Translations under genes and position numbers: made by a program
Source: Streptomyces sp. MA5143a
GTDB lineage: Bacteria > Actinomycetota > Actinomycetes > Streptomycetales > Streptomycetaceae
NCBI RefSeq assembly: GCF_900290235.1
Contig: NZ_OLMK01000014.1
Location: 160,646 to 224,645 of the forward strand
Direction of reading: 5' to 3'
DNA length: 64,000 bases
Shown here: positions 45,233 to 52,805 of the stretch, piece by piece
How the letters are laid out: each line of letters opens with the position of its first letter
Position numbering within the stretch: the first letter of the stretch is position 1
The notes under the pieces: generated by a model
The model's database searches: none
What the model saw: the letters and a program-made list of their open reading frames with translations, nothing else
What the model was told of the DNA's origin: nothing

Positions 45233-46672
45233 CTACCCCTTCGGCGCGTCGTCCTCGGCGATGTGGTGGATGTGGACCAGGTTCGTGGTGCCCGCGACGC
45301 CCGGTGGGGAGCCGGCGGTGATGACGACCGTGTCGTCCTTGCGGCAGCGGGCGTACCGCAGGAGCAGTTCGTCGACCTGGCCGATCATCGCGTCCGTGGA
45401 GTCGACGCGTGGTCCGAGGAAGGTCTCCACGCCCCAGGTGAGGCTCAGCCGGGAGCGCGTGGCCGGGTCGGGGGTGAAGGCGAGGAGGGGGATCGGGGAG
45501 CGGTAGCGGGACAGGCGGCGGGCGGTGTCGCCGGACTGGCTGAACGCCACGAGGAACCGGGCGCCGACGAAGTCGCCGATCTCGGCGGCGGCGCGGGCGA
45601 CGGCGCCGCCCTGGGTGCGGGGTTTGTTGTGCTCGGTGAGCGGCGGCAGCCCGTCGGCGAGCATGTGCTCCTCGGCGGCGGCGACGATGCGGCTCATCGT
45701 GCGGACCGTCTCGACGGGGTGTTTGCCGACGCTGGTCTCGCCGGACAGCATCACCGCGTCGGTGCCGTCGAGGACCGCGTTGGCGACGTCGCTGGCCTCG
45801 GCGCGGGTGGGCCGTGGGTGGTGGATCATCGAGTCGAGCATCTGGGTGGCGACGATGACCGGTTTGGCGTTGCGCCGGGCGAGGGCGATGGCTCGCTTCT
45901 GGACCAGGGGGACCTGTTCGAGGGGCATCTCCACGCCGAGGTCGCCGCGCGCGACCATGACGCCGTCGAAGGCGGCGACGATGTCGTCGAGGGCGTCGAC
46001 CGCCTGGGGTTTCTCCACCTTGGCGATGACGGGGAGTCGGCGGCCCTCCTCGTCCATGATGCGGTGGACGGCGTCGATGTCCCGTCCCGATCGCACGAAG
46101 GACAGGGCGATGATGTCGAAGCCGGTGCGCAGGGCCCAGCGGAGGTCGTCCTCGTCCTTGGCGGAGAGGGTGGGGACGGAGACGGCGACGCCGGGGAGGT
46201 TGAGGCCCTTGTGGTCGGAGACGATGCCGCCTTCGACGACCTCGGTGTGGACACGGGGCCCGTCGACTGCGGTGACCTGGAGAGTCACTTTGCCGTCGTC
46301 GACGAGGATGCGTTCCCCGGTGGTGACGTCGGCGGCGAGGCCGTCGTAGGTCGTGCCGCAGATCTCGTGGGTGCCTTCGATGTCGGGTTCGACGGTGAGG
46401 GTGAAGGTGTCGCCGCGTTCGAGGAGTACGGGGCCTTCGGTGAAGCGGCCGAGGCGGATCTTCGGGCCTTGAAGGTCGGCGAGGAGGCCGACGCTGCGGC
46501 CGGTCTCGTCGGAGGCCTTGCGGACGTGGTGGTAGCGCTCCTCGTGTTCGGCGTGGTCGCCGTGGCTGAGGTTGAGGCGGGCGACGTCCATTCCGGCTTC
46601 GACCAGTGCCTTGATCTGGTCGTACGAGTCGGTGGCGGGCCCGAGGGTGCAGACGATCTTTGCTCGGCGCAT
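45233..46672 (-). CDS. pyk: Pyruvate kinase
   Basis: 479 residues; last step of glycolysis, phosphoenolpyruvate plus ADP to pyruvate plus ATP. Visible: MRRAKIVCTLGPATDSY, MDVARLNLSHGDH, LLADLQGPKIRLGRF, IIALSFVRSGRDID, the active-site IAKVEKPQAVDAL with catalytic Lys, VMVARGDLGVEMP and MLSGETSVGKHPVETV. The C-terminal regulatory domain is of normal length. Ends convergent with the LAGLIDADG gene, three bases apart. Confidence 0.97.
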   Translation of the reverse strand: MRRAKIVCTLGPATDSYDQIKALVEAGMDVARLNLSHGDHAEHEERYHHVRKASDETGRSVGLLADLQGPKIRLGRFTEGPVLLERGDTFTLTVEPDIEGTHEICGTTYDGLAADVTTGERILVDDGKVTLQVTAVDGPRVHTEVVEGGIVSDHKGLNLPGVAVSVPTLSAKDEDDLRWALRTGFDIIALSFVRSGRDIDAVHRIMDEEGRRLPVIAKVEKPQAVDALDDIVAAFDGVMVARGDLGVEMPLEQVPLVQKRAIALARRNAKPVIVATQMLDSMIHHPRPTRAEASDVANAVLDGTDAVMLSGETSVGKHPVETVRTMSRIVAAAEEHMLADGLPPLTEHNKPRTQGGAVARAAAEIGDFVGARFLVAFSQSGDTARRLSRYRSPIPLLAFTPDPATRSRLSLTWGVETFLGPRVDSTDAMIGQVDELLLRYARCRKDDTVVITAGSPPGVAGTTNLVHIHHIAEDDAPKG

Positions 46673-46827
46673 GGTTCGAGCCTAGGGCTTACCCGCTGGT
46701 AGGGACTTGGAGGCACGTGACTACTCAACGGCCTTTGGGTGAAGGGTATTTGACAATCAGTCATCCGGAGTCGGCAAGGTGTCGTCAAGCCGTGAAGGCG
46801 TGCGCCCGTACGTGGCGGGGAGGGCGT

Positions 46828-47535
46828 TCACAGGGTGGGTGGGTGCAGGGTGAAGCGGGCGTTGACCTGGGCGTGGATGTACTGGCGTTCGGGTTCGAGG
46901 TCGAGGGGGGCCGGTGCGGCGTCCTGCATGGCGTAGTCCATGGTGCGGGCGTAGGCGGCGGGGTGCGGGTGTGCGGGGGTCTCGGCGCCGAGGTCGGCGA
47001 GTTCGACGAGGGCGGCGAGGGTGGTGCCGAGTGCCTCGGCGTATTCGCGGGCGCGTTGGACGGCTTCGCGGACGGCTTTCTGGCGGGCTTCTCGGTGGGC
47101 GGGTGAGTCGGGGCGGAGGGCCCATGAGGGGCCGTCGACGTGGGTGAGTTCGAGGTCGGCGAGGCGGGTGGTGAGTTCGCCGAGGGCGGTGAAGTCGGTG
47201 AGTTCGGCGGTGATGTGGACGCGGCCGTGGTAGGCGTGGACGCGTTCGCCGCGGCCTTTCTCCTTGAGTTGGGGGGTGAGGGAGAAGGTGCCGGTTTCGA
47301 GCCGTTCGACGGCGTCGCCGTAGCTTTTGACGAGGTCGAGGGCGGTGTGGTTGCGGCGGGTGAGGTCGTCGAGGGCGGTGCGGCGGTCCTTGCCGCGGGC
47401 GGTGACGGTGATGCCGATGCGGGCGATCTCGGGGTCGACCTCCAGGTGGGCTTCGCCGCGGACGGCGATGCGGGGGGCGTCGGGGGTGCCGTAGGGGAGG
47501 GCGGTGGGGTGGGGCTGAGCGGGGGTGTCGGTCAT
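46828..47535 (-). CDS. SIMPL-domain (DUF541) protein
   Basis: 235 residues with the SIMPL layout: PRIAVRGEAHLEVDPEIARIGITVTARGKDRRTALDDLTRR, FSLTPQLKEKGR...YHGRVHITAELTDFTALGELTTRLADL and a conserved EARQKAVREAVQRAREYAEALG. No signal peptide is apparent, unlike many relatives that are periplasmic. Role unknown. ATG 47535 chosen because the upstream in-frame sequence is not SIMPL-like. Confidence 0.8.
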   Translation of the reverse strand: MTDTPAQPHPTALPYGTPDAPRIAVRGEAHLEVDPEIARIGITVTARGKDRRTALDDLTRRNHTALDLVKSYGDAVERLETGTFSLTPQLKEKGRGERVHAYHGRVHITAELTDFTALGELTTRLADLELTHVDGPSWALRPDSPAHREARQKAVREAVQRAREYAEALGTTLAALVELADLGAETPAHPHPAAYARTMDYAMQDAAPAPLDLEPERQYIHAQVNARFTLHPPTL

Positions 47536-47645
47536 ACGTCCCACTCTGTCACCACGGGTCCGGTTGGCGTGGGGGGTCGCGGGGTGCCGGTCATCAGATC
47601 GCAACCTGGAGGGTCTGTTGCTGTGTGGAATGTACGGGTCAGAAT

Positions 47646-47701
47646 CTACGCGCGTTATCGCGTGTGGCCTCTTTTTTCTTCTTCGCTGGTCTACGCGCGT
47701 T
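47646..47701. repeat. Direct repeat CTACGCGCGTT upstream of the nucleotidase gene
   Basis: The 11-base unit occurs exactly at 47646-47656 and 47691-47701, period 45, within the promoter region of the Tat-exported phosphatase. It does not resemble the streptomycete PhoP direct-repeat box. Confidence 0.4.
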
Positions 47702-47731
47702 GAGATCCCGTTCCTCCCGAGGAGTACCGAT

Positions 47732-49540
47732 ATGGCCTTGAACCGCCGGAAGTTTCTGAAGAAGTCAGCCGTGACCGGTGCCGGGGTGGCCATCGCCGGT
47801 TCGGCTGTGGCGCCGAACGCGCAGGCGGCCGAGGTGACCGGCGGCAAGGAGAAGGCCCCGAAGCGGTACCGGTTCACCGTGATGGGGACGACGGACCTGC
47901 ACGGCAACGTCTTCAACTGGGACTACTTCACGGACAAGGAGTTCGACGACAAGGCGCACAACGACGTCGGCCTCGCGAAGATCTCGACGCTGGTGAACCA
48001 GGTCCGCAAGGAGAAGGGGCGCGGCAACACGCTCCTCATCGACGCCGGTGACACCATCCAGGGCACGCAGCTGTCGTACTACTACGCGAAGGTCGACCCG
48101 ATCACGGCCAAGGGCGGTCCCGTCCACCCGATGGCGCAGGCGATGAACGCGATCGACTACGACGCGGCGGCGCTCGGGAACCACGAGTTCAATTACGGCA
48201 TTCCGGTGCTGCGGAAGTTCCAGGAGCAGTGCCGCTTCCCGCTGCTGGGTGCGAACGCGCTGGACGCGAAGACGCTGCGCCCGGCGTTCCCGCCGTTCAG
48301 CATGCACCGGCTGCGGACGCCGTTCGGCCGTGATGTGAAGGTGGCGGTGCTGGGTCTGACGAACCCGGGCATCGCGATCTGGGACAAGGCGAACGTGCAG
48401 GGGAAGATGACGTTCCCGGGGCTGGAGGAGCAGGCGGCGAAGTGGGTGCCGAGGCTCAGGTCGATGGGCGCGGACGTCGTCATCGTGTCGGCGCACAGCG
48501 GTTCGTCGGGGACGTCGTCGTACGGTGACCAGCTGCCGTACATCGAGAACGCGGCCGGGCTGGTGGCGGAGCTGGTGCCGGGGATCGACGCGATCCTGGT
48601 GGGGCACGCGCACACGGAGATCCCGGAGTACTTCGTCACCAACAAGAAGACCGGCAAGCAGGTCGTGCTGTCGGAGCCGCTCAAGTGGGGTCAGCGGCTG
48701 ACGCTGTTCGACTTCGAGATGGTGTGGGGCCGGGGCTGCTGGAACGTCGAGAAGGTCGGTTCGAAGGTCCTCAACTCCAACGCGGTGGAGGAGGACCCGA
48801 AGATCGTGAAGCTGCTGTCGGACGAGCACGCGAAGGTCGTGACGTACGTCAACCAGGTGATCGGTACGAACGCCGCGGAGATGAGGTCGGAGGAGGCGCC
48901 GTACAAGGACGTCCCGATCATCGACCTGATCAACCACATCCAGGCGGACACGGTGAAGCAGGCGCTCGCGTCCTCCGAGCACGCGTCGCTGCCGGTGCTG
49001 TCGCAGGCCGCCGCGTTCTCCCGTAGCGCGGTGATCCCGGCGGGGAACGTCACCATCCGTGATGTCGCCGGTCTGTACGTCTTCGAGAACACGCTGGAGG
49101 CGCGTCTGATGACGGGTGCGCAGATGAAGGCGTACCTGGAGTTCTCGGCGAACTACTTCACGCAGACGGCGCCGGACGCGGTGGTGGACCCGGCGAAGCT
49201 GACGAACGCGAACGGTACGCCGGACTACAACTACGACGCGGTGAGCGGGCTGTCGTACGAGATCGACATCGCGCAGCCGGCGGGTTCGCGGATCAAGAAC
49301 GTGCGGTTCGAGGGTGCGCCGTTGGCGGACGACCAGAAGTTCGTGTTCGCGGTGAACAACTACCGGGCCAACGGTGGCGGCAACTTCCCGCATGTGGCGG
49401 CCGCGCCGATGTTGTGGTCGAACTCGGACGAGATCCGCAACACGATGATCGCGTGGGTGAAGGCGAAGGGGTCGATCGACCCGGCGGCGTTCGCGTCGGT
49501 GGACTGGAAGCTGACCCGGAACGGTACGCCGGTCTTCTAG
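47732..49540 (+). CDS. Tat-exported 5'-nucleotidase / cyclic-nucleotide phosphodiesterase family
   Basis: 602 residues. A twin-arginine signal MALNRRKFLKKSAVTGAGVAIAGSAVAPNAQA is followed by a calcineurin-like metallophosphatase domain: TTDLHGN with D55 and H57, IDAGDTIQGT, ALGNHEFNYG, VIVSAHSG and VGHAHTEIPEY. The C-terminal 5'-nucleotidase substrate domain has VTIRDVAGLYVFENTLE and FAVNNYRANGGGNFP. It would release phosphate and nucleosides from extracellular nucleotides. GAGGAG lies seven bases before the ATG. Confidence 0.93.
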   Translation: MALNRRKFLKKSAVTGAGVAIAGSAVAPNAQAAEVTGGKEKAPKRYRFTVMGTTDLHGNVFNWDYFTDKEFDDKAHNDVGLAKISTLVNQVRKEKGRGNTLLIDAGDTIQGTQLSYYYAKVDPITAKGGPVHPMAQAMNAIDYDAAALGNHEFNYGIPVLRKFQEQCRFPLLGANALDAKTLRPAFPPFSMHRLRTPFGRDVKVAVLGLTNPGIAIWDKANVQGKMTFPGLEEQAAKWVPRLRSMGADVVIVSAHSGSSGTSSYGDQLPYIENAAGLVAELVPGIDAILVGHAHTEIPEYFVTNKKTGKQVVLSEPLKWGQRLTLFDFEMVWGRGCWNVEKVGSKVLNSNAVEEDPKIVKLLSDEHAKVVTYVNQVIGTNAAEMRSEEAPYKDVPIIDLINHIQADTVKQALASSEHASLPVLSQAAAFSRSAVIPAGNVTIRDVAGLYVFENTLEARLMTGAQMKAYLEFSANYFTQTAPDAVVDPAKLTNANGTPDYNYDAVSGLSYEIDIAQPAGSRIKNVRFEGAPLADDQKFVFAVNNYRANGGGNFPHVAAAPMLWSNSDEIRNTMIAWVKAKGSIDPAAFASVDWKLTRNGTPVF

Positions 49541-49544
49541 GGTT

Positions 49545-49575
<31 letters not shown>

Positions 49576-49587
49576 GAGTGGCAGGTC

Positions 49588-49624
49588 GACGGCGTCGGCG
49601 CCCGGTGGGTGCGCCGACGCCGTC
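49588..49624. terminator. Hairpin terminator after the nucleotidase gene
   Basis: Perfect 14-bp stem GACGGCGTCGGCGC / GCGCCGACGCCGTC with a 9-base loop. Just before it, 49541-49575 carries four tandem TTCGCGG units. Confidence 0.75.
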
Positions 49625-49653
49625 GGTGTGTGCTGGGGGCGCGCCGGGGGCGG

Positions 49654-51096
49654 TCAGCGCACGTCGGCCAGGGGGGTCAGGGTGCCCGTGGTCCGCTCGT
49701 CCCTGGCGCGGGGGATGTGGGGCCGGGGTTCGAGGCCGAAGGTGGTGAAGGCGGTGCGGCTCGGCAGGGGGTAGGTCTCCTTGCCGGTGAGGGTGTTGAG
49801 GATGGTGGCGCTGCGCCAGGCGGCGAGACCCAGGTCGGGGGTGCCGACGCCGTGGGTGTGGAGTTCGGCGTTCTGGATGTGGAGGTGGCAGCCGGAGGCG
49901 GTGACCGACGGGTCGAGGACCATGCGGAAGTGTTCGTCGACCTTGGGGCGGTCGTGGCTGTCGCGGCGGATGTAGGGGTCGAGGCCGGCGAGGAGGCGGT
50001 CGAGGGGGCGTTCGCGGTAGCCGGTGGCGAGGACGACGGCGTCGGTGGTGAGGCGGGAGCGGGTGCCCTGCTCGGTGTGTTCGAGGTGGAGTTCGACCTT
50101 GGTGGTGGCGAGGCGGCCGGCGGTGCGGACGTGGACGCCGGGGGTGAGGACGGTGTCGGGCCAGCCTCCGTCGAGGGTGCGGCGGTAGAGCTCGTCGTGG
50201 ATGGCGGCGATGGTGTCGGTGCCGATGCCCTTGTGGAGGCGCCATTGGGCGGTGACGAGCCGGTCGCGGGTGGTTTCGGCGAGGGCGTGGAAGTAGCGGG
50301 TGTAGTCGGGGGTGAAGTGTTCCAGGCCGAGTTTGGAGTACTCCATGGGGGCGAACGCCTCGGTGCGGCCCAGCCAGTGGAGTCCCTCGCGGCCGGCGGG
50401 CCGGTGGCGCAGCAGGTCGAGGAAGATCTCGGCGCCGGACTGGCCGGCGCCGATGACGGTGACGTGTCCGGCGGTGAGGAGGCGGTCGCGGGCGTCCAGG
50501 TAGTCGGCGGCGTGGAGGACGGGGACGCCGGGGGCTTCGACGAGGGGCTTGAGGGGTTCGGGCACGAAGGGTTCGGTGCCGACGCCGAGGACGACGTTGC
50601 GGGTGTAGGTGCGGCCGAGTGCCGCGTCGCCCTCGGTGTCGAGGCGGGTGAAGTCGACCTCGAACAGGTCGCGTTCGTGGTTCCACCGTACGGAGTCGAC
50701 GTGGTGGCCGAAGTTCAGGCCGGGGAGGTTCTCGCTGACCCAGCGGCAGTAGGCGTCGTACTCGGCGCGCTGGATGTGGAAGCGCTCGGCGAAGTAGAAG
50801 GGGAAGAGCCGGTCGCGGGTCTTGAGGTAGTTGAGGAACGACCAGGGGCTGACGGGGTCGGCGAGGGTCACCAGGTCGGCGAGGAAGGGGACCTGGAGGG
50901 TGGTGCCCTCGATGAGCTGGCCGGGGTGCCAGTCGAAGCGGGGGCGTTGTTCGTAGAAGACGGCGTCGAGTTCGGTGAGGGGGTGGGCGAGGGCGGCGAG
51001 GGAGAGGTTGGCGGGGCCGATGCCCACGCCGACGACGTCGCGGGGGGCTTCGGGGGCGGGGTGCGGGGTGCTCGGGGTGGGTGGGGGCGTGCTCAT
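49654..51096 (-). CDS. Lysine/ornithine N-hydroxylase (siderophore-type monooxygenase)
   Basis: 480 residues; flavin- and NADPH-dependent N-hydroxylase of the IucD/PvdA/DesB class that makes hydroxylamino groups for hydroxamate siderophores. Visible: DVVGVGIGPANLSLAAL (FAD site), DWHPGQLIEGTTLQVPFLADLVTLADP, VIGAGQSGAEIFLDLL (NADPH site) and TTDAVVLATGYRERPLD. It is coupled to the decarboxylase gene by a 4-base overlap (ATGA). No acyltransferase or siderophore synthetase follows. Confidence 0.92.
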   Translation of the reverse strand: MSTPPPTPSTPHPAPEAPRDVVGVGIGPANLSLAALAHPLTELDAVFYEQRPRFDWHPGQLIEGTTLQVPFLADLVTLADPVSPWSFLNYLKTRDRLFPFYFAERFHIQRAEYDAYCRWVSENLPGLNFGHHVDSVRWNHERDLFEVDFTRLDTEGDAALGRTYTRNVVLGVGTEPFVPEPLKPLVEAPGVPVLHAADYLDARDRLLTAGHVTVIGAGQSGAEIFLDLLRHRPAGREGLHWLGRTEAFAPMEYSKLGLEHFTPDYTRYFHALAETTRDRLVTAQWRLHKGIGTDTIAAIHDELYRRTLDGGWPDTVLTPGVHVRTAGRLATTKVELHLEHTEQGTRSRLTTDAVVLATGYRERPLDRLLAGLDPYIRRDSHDRPKVDEHFRMVLDPSVTASGCHLHIQNAELHTHGVGTPDLGLAAWRSATILNTLTGKETYPLPSRTAFTTFGLEPRPHIPRARDERTTGTLTPLADVR

Positions 51097-52490
51097 GTCG
51101 GGGTGTGTCCTTCGGGGAGGTCCGCGGCAGCGGCGGGGTCGGCGCGTTCCACGAGTGCGAGGAGGGCGGTGAGGTCGCCGGGCCGGGTGTGGGGGTTGAG
51201 CAGGGTGGCCTTGAGCCAGAGCCGGCCGTCGAGGGCGGCGCGGCCGAGGACGGCGCGTCCGTCGTGCAGGAGTTTTCGCCGGATGGCGGCCACCGCGTCG
51301 TCGTCGGCGCGGGCGGGCCGGAACAGGACCGTGCTGATGGTGGGCCGGTCGTACAGCTCGAAGCCGGGGTGGGCGTCGATGAGTGCGGCGAACTCGTGGG
51401 CGAGGTCGCAGACCTGGTCGACGAGGGCGCCTAGTCCCGTGCGGCCGAGGGTCTTGAGGGTGGCCGCGATCTTGAGGATGTCGGGGCGGCGGGTGGTGCG
51501 CAGGGAGCGGCCGAGGAGGTCGGGGAGGCCGGCTTCGGTGTCGTCGTCGGCGTTGAGGTAGTCGGCGCGGTGGCCGAGTACGGCGAGGTCGGCTTCGTCG
51601 CGGACGGTGAGGAGTCCGGCGGCGACGGGCTGCCAGCCGAGTTTGTGCAGGTCGAGGGTGACGGTGTGGGCGCGGTCCAGGGCGGTGAGCCGGGGGCGGT
51701 GGCGGGCGCTGAGGAGGAGCCCTCCGCCGTAGGCGGCGTCGATGTGGAGGCGGGCGCCGTGGGCCGCGCACAGGTCGGCGATGTCGGGCAGCGGGTCGAT
51801 GAGTCCGGCGTCGGTGGTGCCGGCGGTGGCGGCGACGAGGAGGGGCCCCTGGAGCCGGGTGAGTGTCTCGTCGAGGGCGGTGGGGTCGAGGGTGCCGGCC
51901 GGGGTGGGGACGATGACGGGTTCGGGCAGGCCGAGGAGCCAGGCGGCGCGGGGCAGGGAGTGGTGGGCGTTGGCTCCGCAGACGAGTCGTACGCCGCCGG
52001 TGTGGGTCTCGCGGGCGAGGAGGACGGCGAGTTGGTTGGACTCGGTGCCGCCGGTGGTGACGAGGGCGTCGGCGGCGCCGGTCTCGGCGGCGAGGGCCCG
52101 GGTGACGAGGGCTTCGAGGGCGGAGGCGGCGGGGGCCTGGTCCCAGGAGTCCAGCGACGGGTTCAGTACCGAGGCGGCGAGGTCGGCCGCGGTGGCGACG
52201 GCCAGGGGCGGGGTGTGCAGGTGGGCCGCGCACAGGGGGTCGGCGGGGTCGGCGGTGCCGGCGGCGAGGGCGAGGACCAGCCGCCGCAACGCCTGTGGGT
52301 CCCCCTCGGCGGGCAGCGGGTCACCGAGCGCGTCCCGCACGGCCGCGGCGACCGTCTCCGGCCCACCGGCGGGCAGCGGTCCGCCCCTCGCGTGTGCCCC
52401 GTCCCGCAGCGCGTCGAGCACGACCTCGACCAACGACCGCAGCGCGTCGGGACCTTGGGGGCCTGAGGCGAGGGGCGGGCTGGTGGTCAT
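51093..52490 (-). CDS. PLP-dependent amino-acid decarboxylase (group II, siderophore-type)
   Basis: 465 residues; group II decarboxylase related to lysine (DesA) and diaminobutyrate decarboxylases. Visible: TTGGTESNQLAVLLARE, HHSLPRAAWLLG, TAGTTDAGLIDPLPDIADLC, HIDAAYGGGLLLS, PLP lysine in TVTLDLHKLGWQPVAAG, and the C-terminal LKATLLNPHTRPGDL. It should supply a diamine such as cadaverine for N-hydroxylation by the next gene. GGAGG lies five bases before ATG 52490. Confidence 0.88.
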   Translation of the reverse strand: MTTSPPLASGPQGPDALRSLVEVVLDALRDGAHARGGPLPAGGPETVAAAVRDALGDPLPAEGDPQALRRLVLALAAGTADPADPLCAAHLHTPPLAVATAADLAASVLNPSLDSWDQAPAASALEALVTRALAAETGAADALVTTGGTESNQLAVLLARETHTGGVRLVCGANAHHSLPRAAWLLGLPEPVIVPTPAGTLDPTALDETLTRLQGPLLVAATAGTTDAGLIDPLPDIADLCAAHGARLHIDAAYGGGLLLSARHRPRLTALDRAHTVTLDLHKLGWQPVAAGLLTVRDEADLAVLGHRADYLNADDDTEAGLPDLLGRSLRTTRRPDILKIAATLKTLGRTGLGALVDQVCDLAHEFAALIDAHPGFELYDRPTISTVLFRPARADDDAVAAIRRKLLHDGRAVLGRAALDGRLWLKATLLNPHTRPGDLTALLALVERADPAAAADLPEGHTPT

Positions 52491-52805
52491 GGGTTCCTCC
52501 GGGGCGCGGGAGTCCCATCTTGTACGCCGATTGGGTGCTCGACCCCGAAACGGCCCCCGATTACCACCGAAAGAGCGTACGGCGCCGCCCTGGGCCGCAG
52601 CCGGGGCACGGAAAACCGGGCGCCGCGGCCCCGCACGGCCGGGGAGGGGACCACGACCGGCCGTGCGGCGTGCCGACGGGGACCCGGCGCCCGGTACCGC
52701 ACGGGCCGCGCACCACGGCCGGCCCCACGCGACGTGAGGATCACGACCGGCCACGCGTGGGAACGCCGCCGGCCCGGTCGGACCGTCGGCGTTCTCCGGG
52801 AGCGG
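52491..52805. other. Upstream region of the decarboxylase-hydroxylase pair, no gene
   Basis: 315 bases without a supportable gene. I searched for the 19-bp iron box of streptomycete DmdR/IdeR regulators (TTAGGTTAGGCTAACCTAA type) and did not see it, even with several mismatches. TACAAG/CAAGAT at 52516-52523 on the minus strand is a possible -10. The 52761-52794 hairpin belongs to the pepN gene or acts as an upstream barrier. Confidence 0.4.
52761..52794 (-). terminator. Hairpin terminator after pepN
   Basis: GAACGCCG pairs with CGGCGTTC, the stem continuing with imperfect CGGCCCGG-type pairs, 12 bases beyond the pepN stop. Confidence 0.6.

Noticed and set aside
52491..52805. DmdR/IdeR iron box upstream of the siderophore-type pair
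   Set aside because: No TTAGGTTAG-type palindrome was found by eye, even allowing several mismatches.
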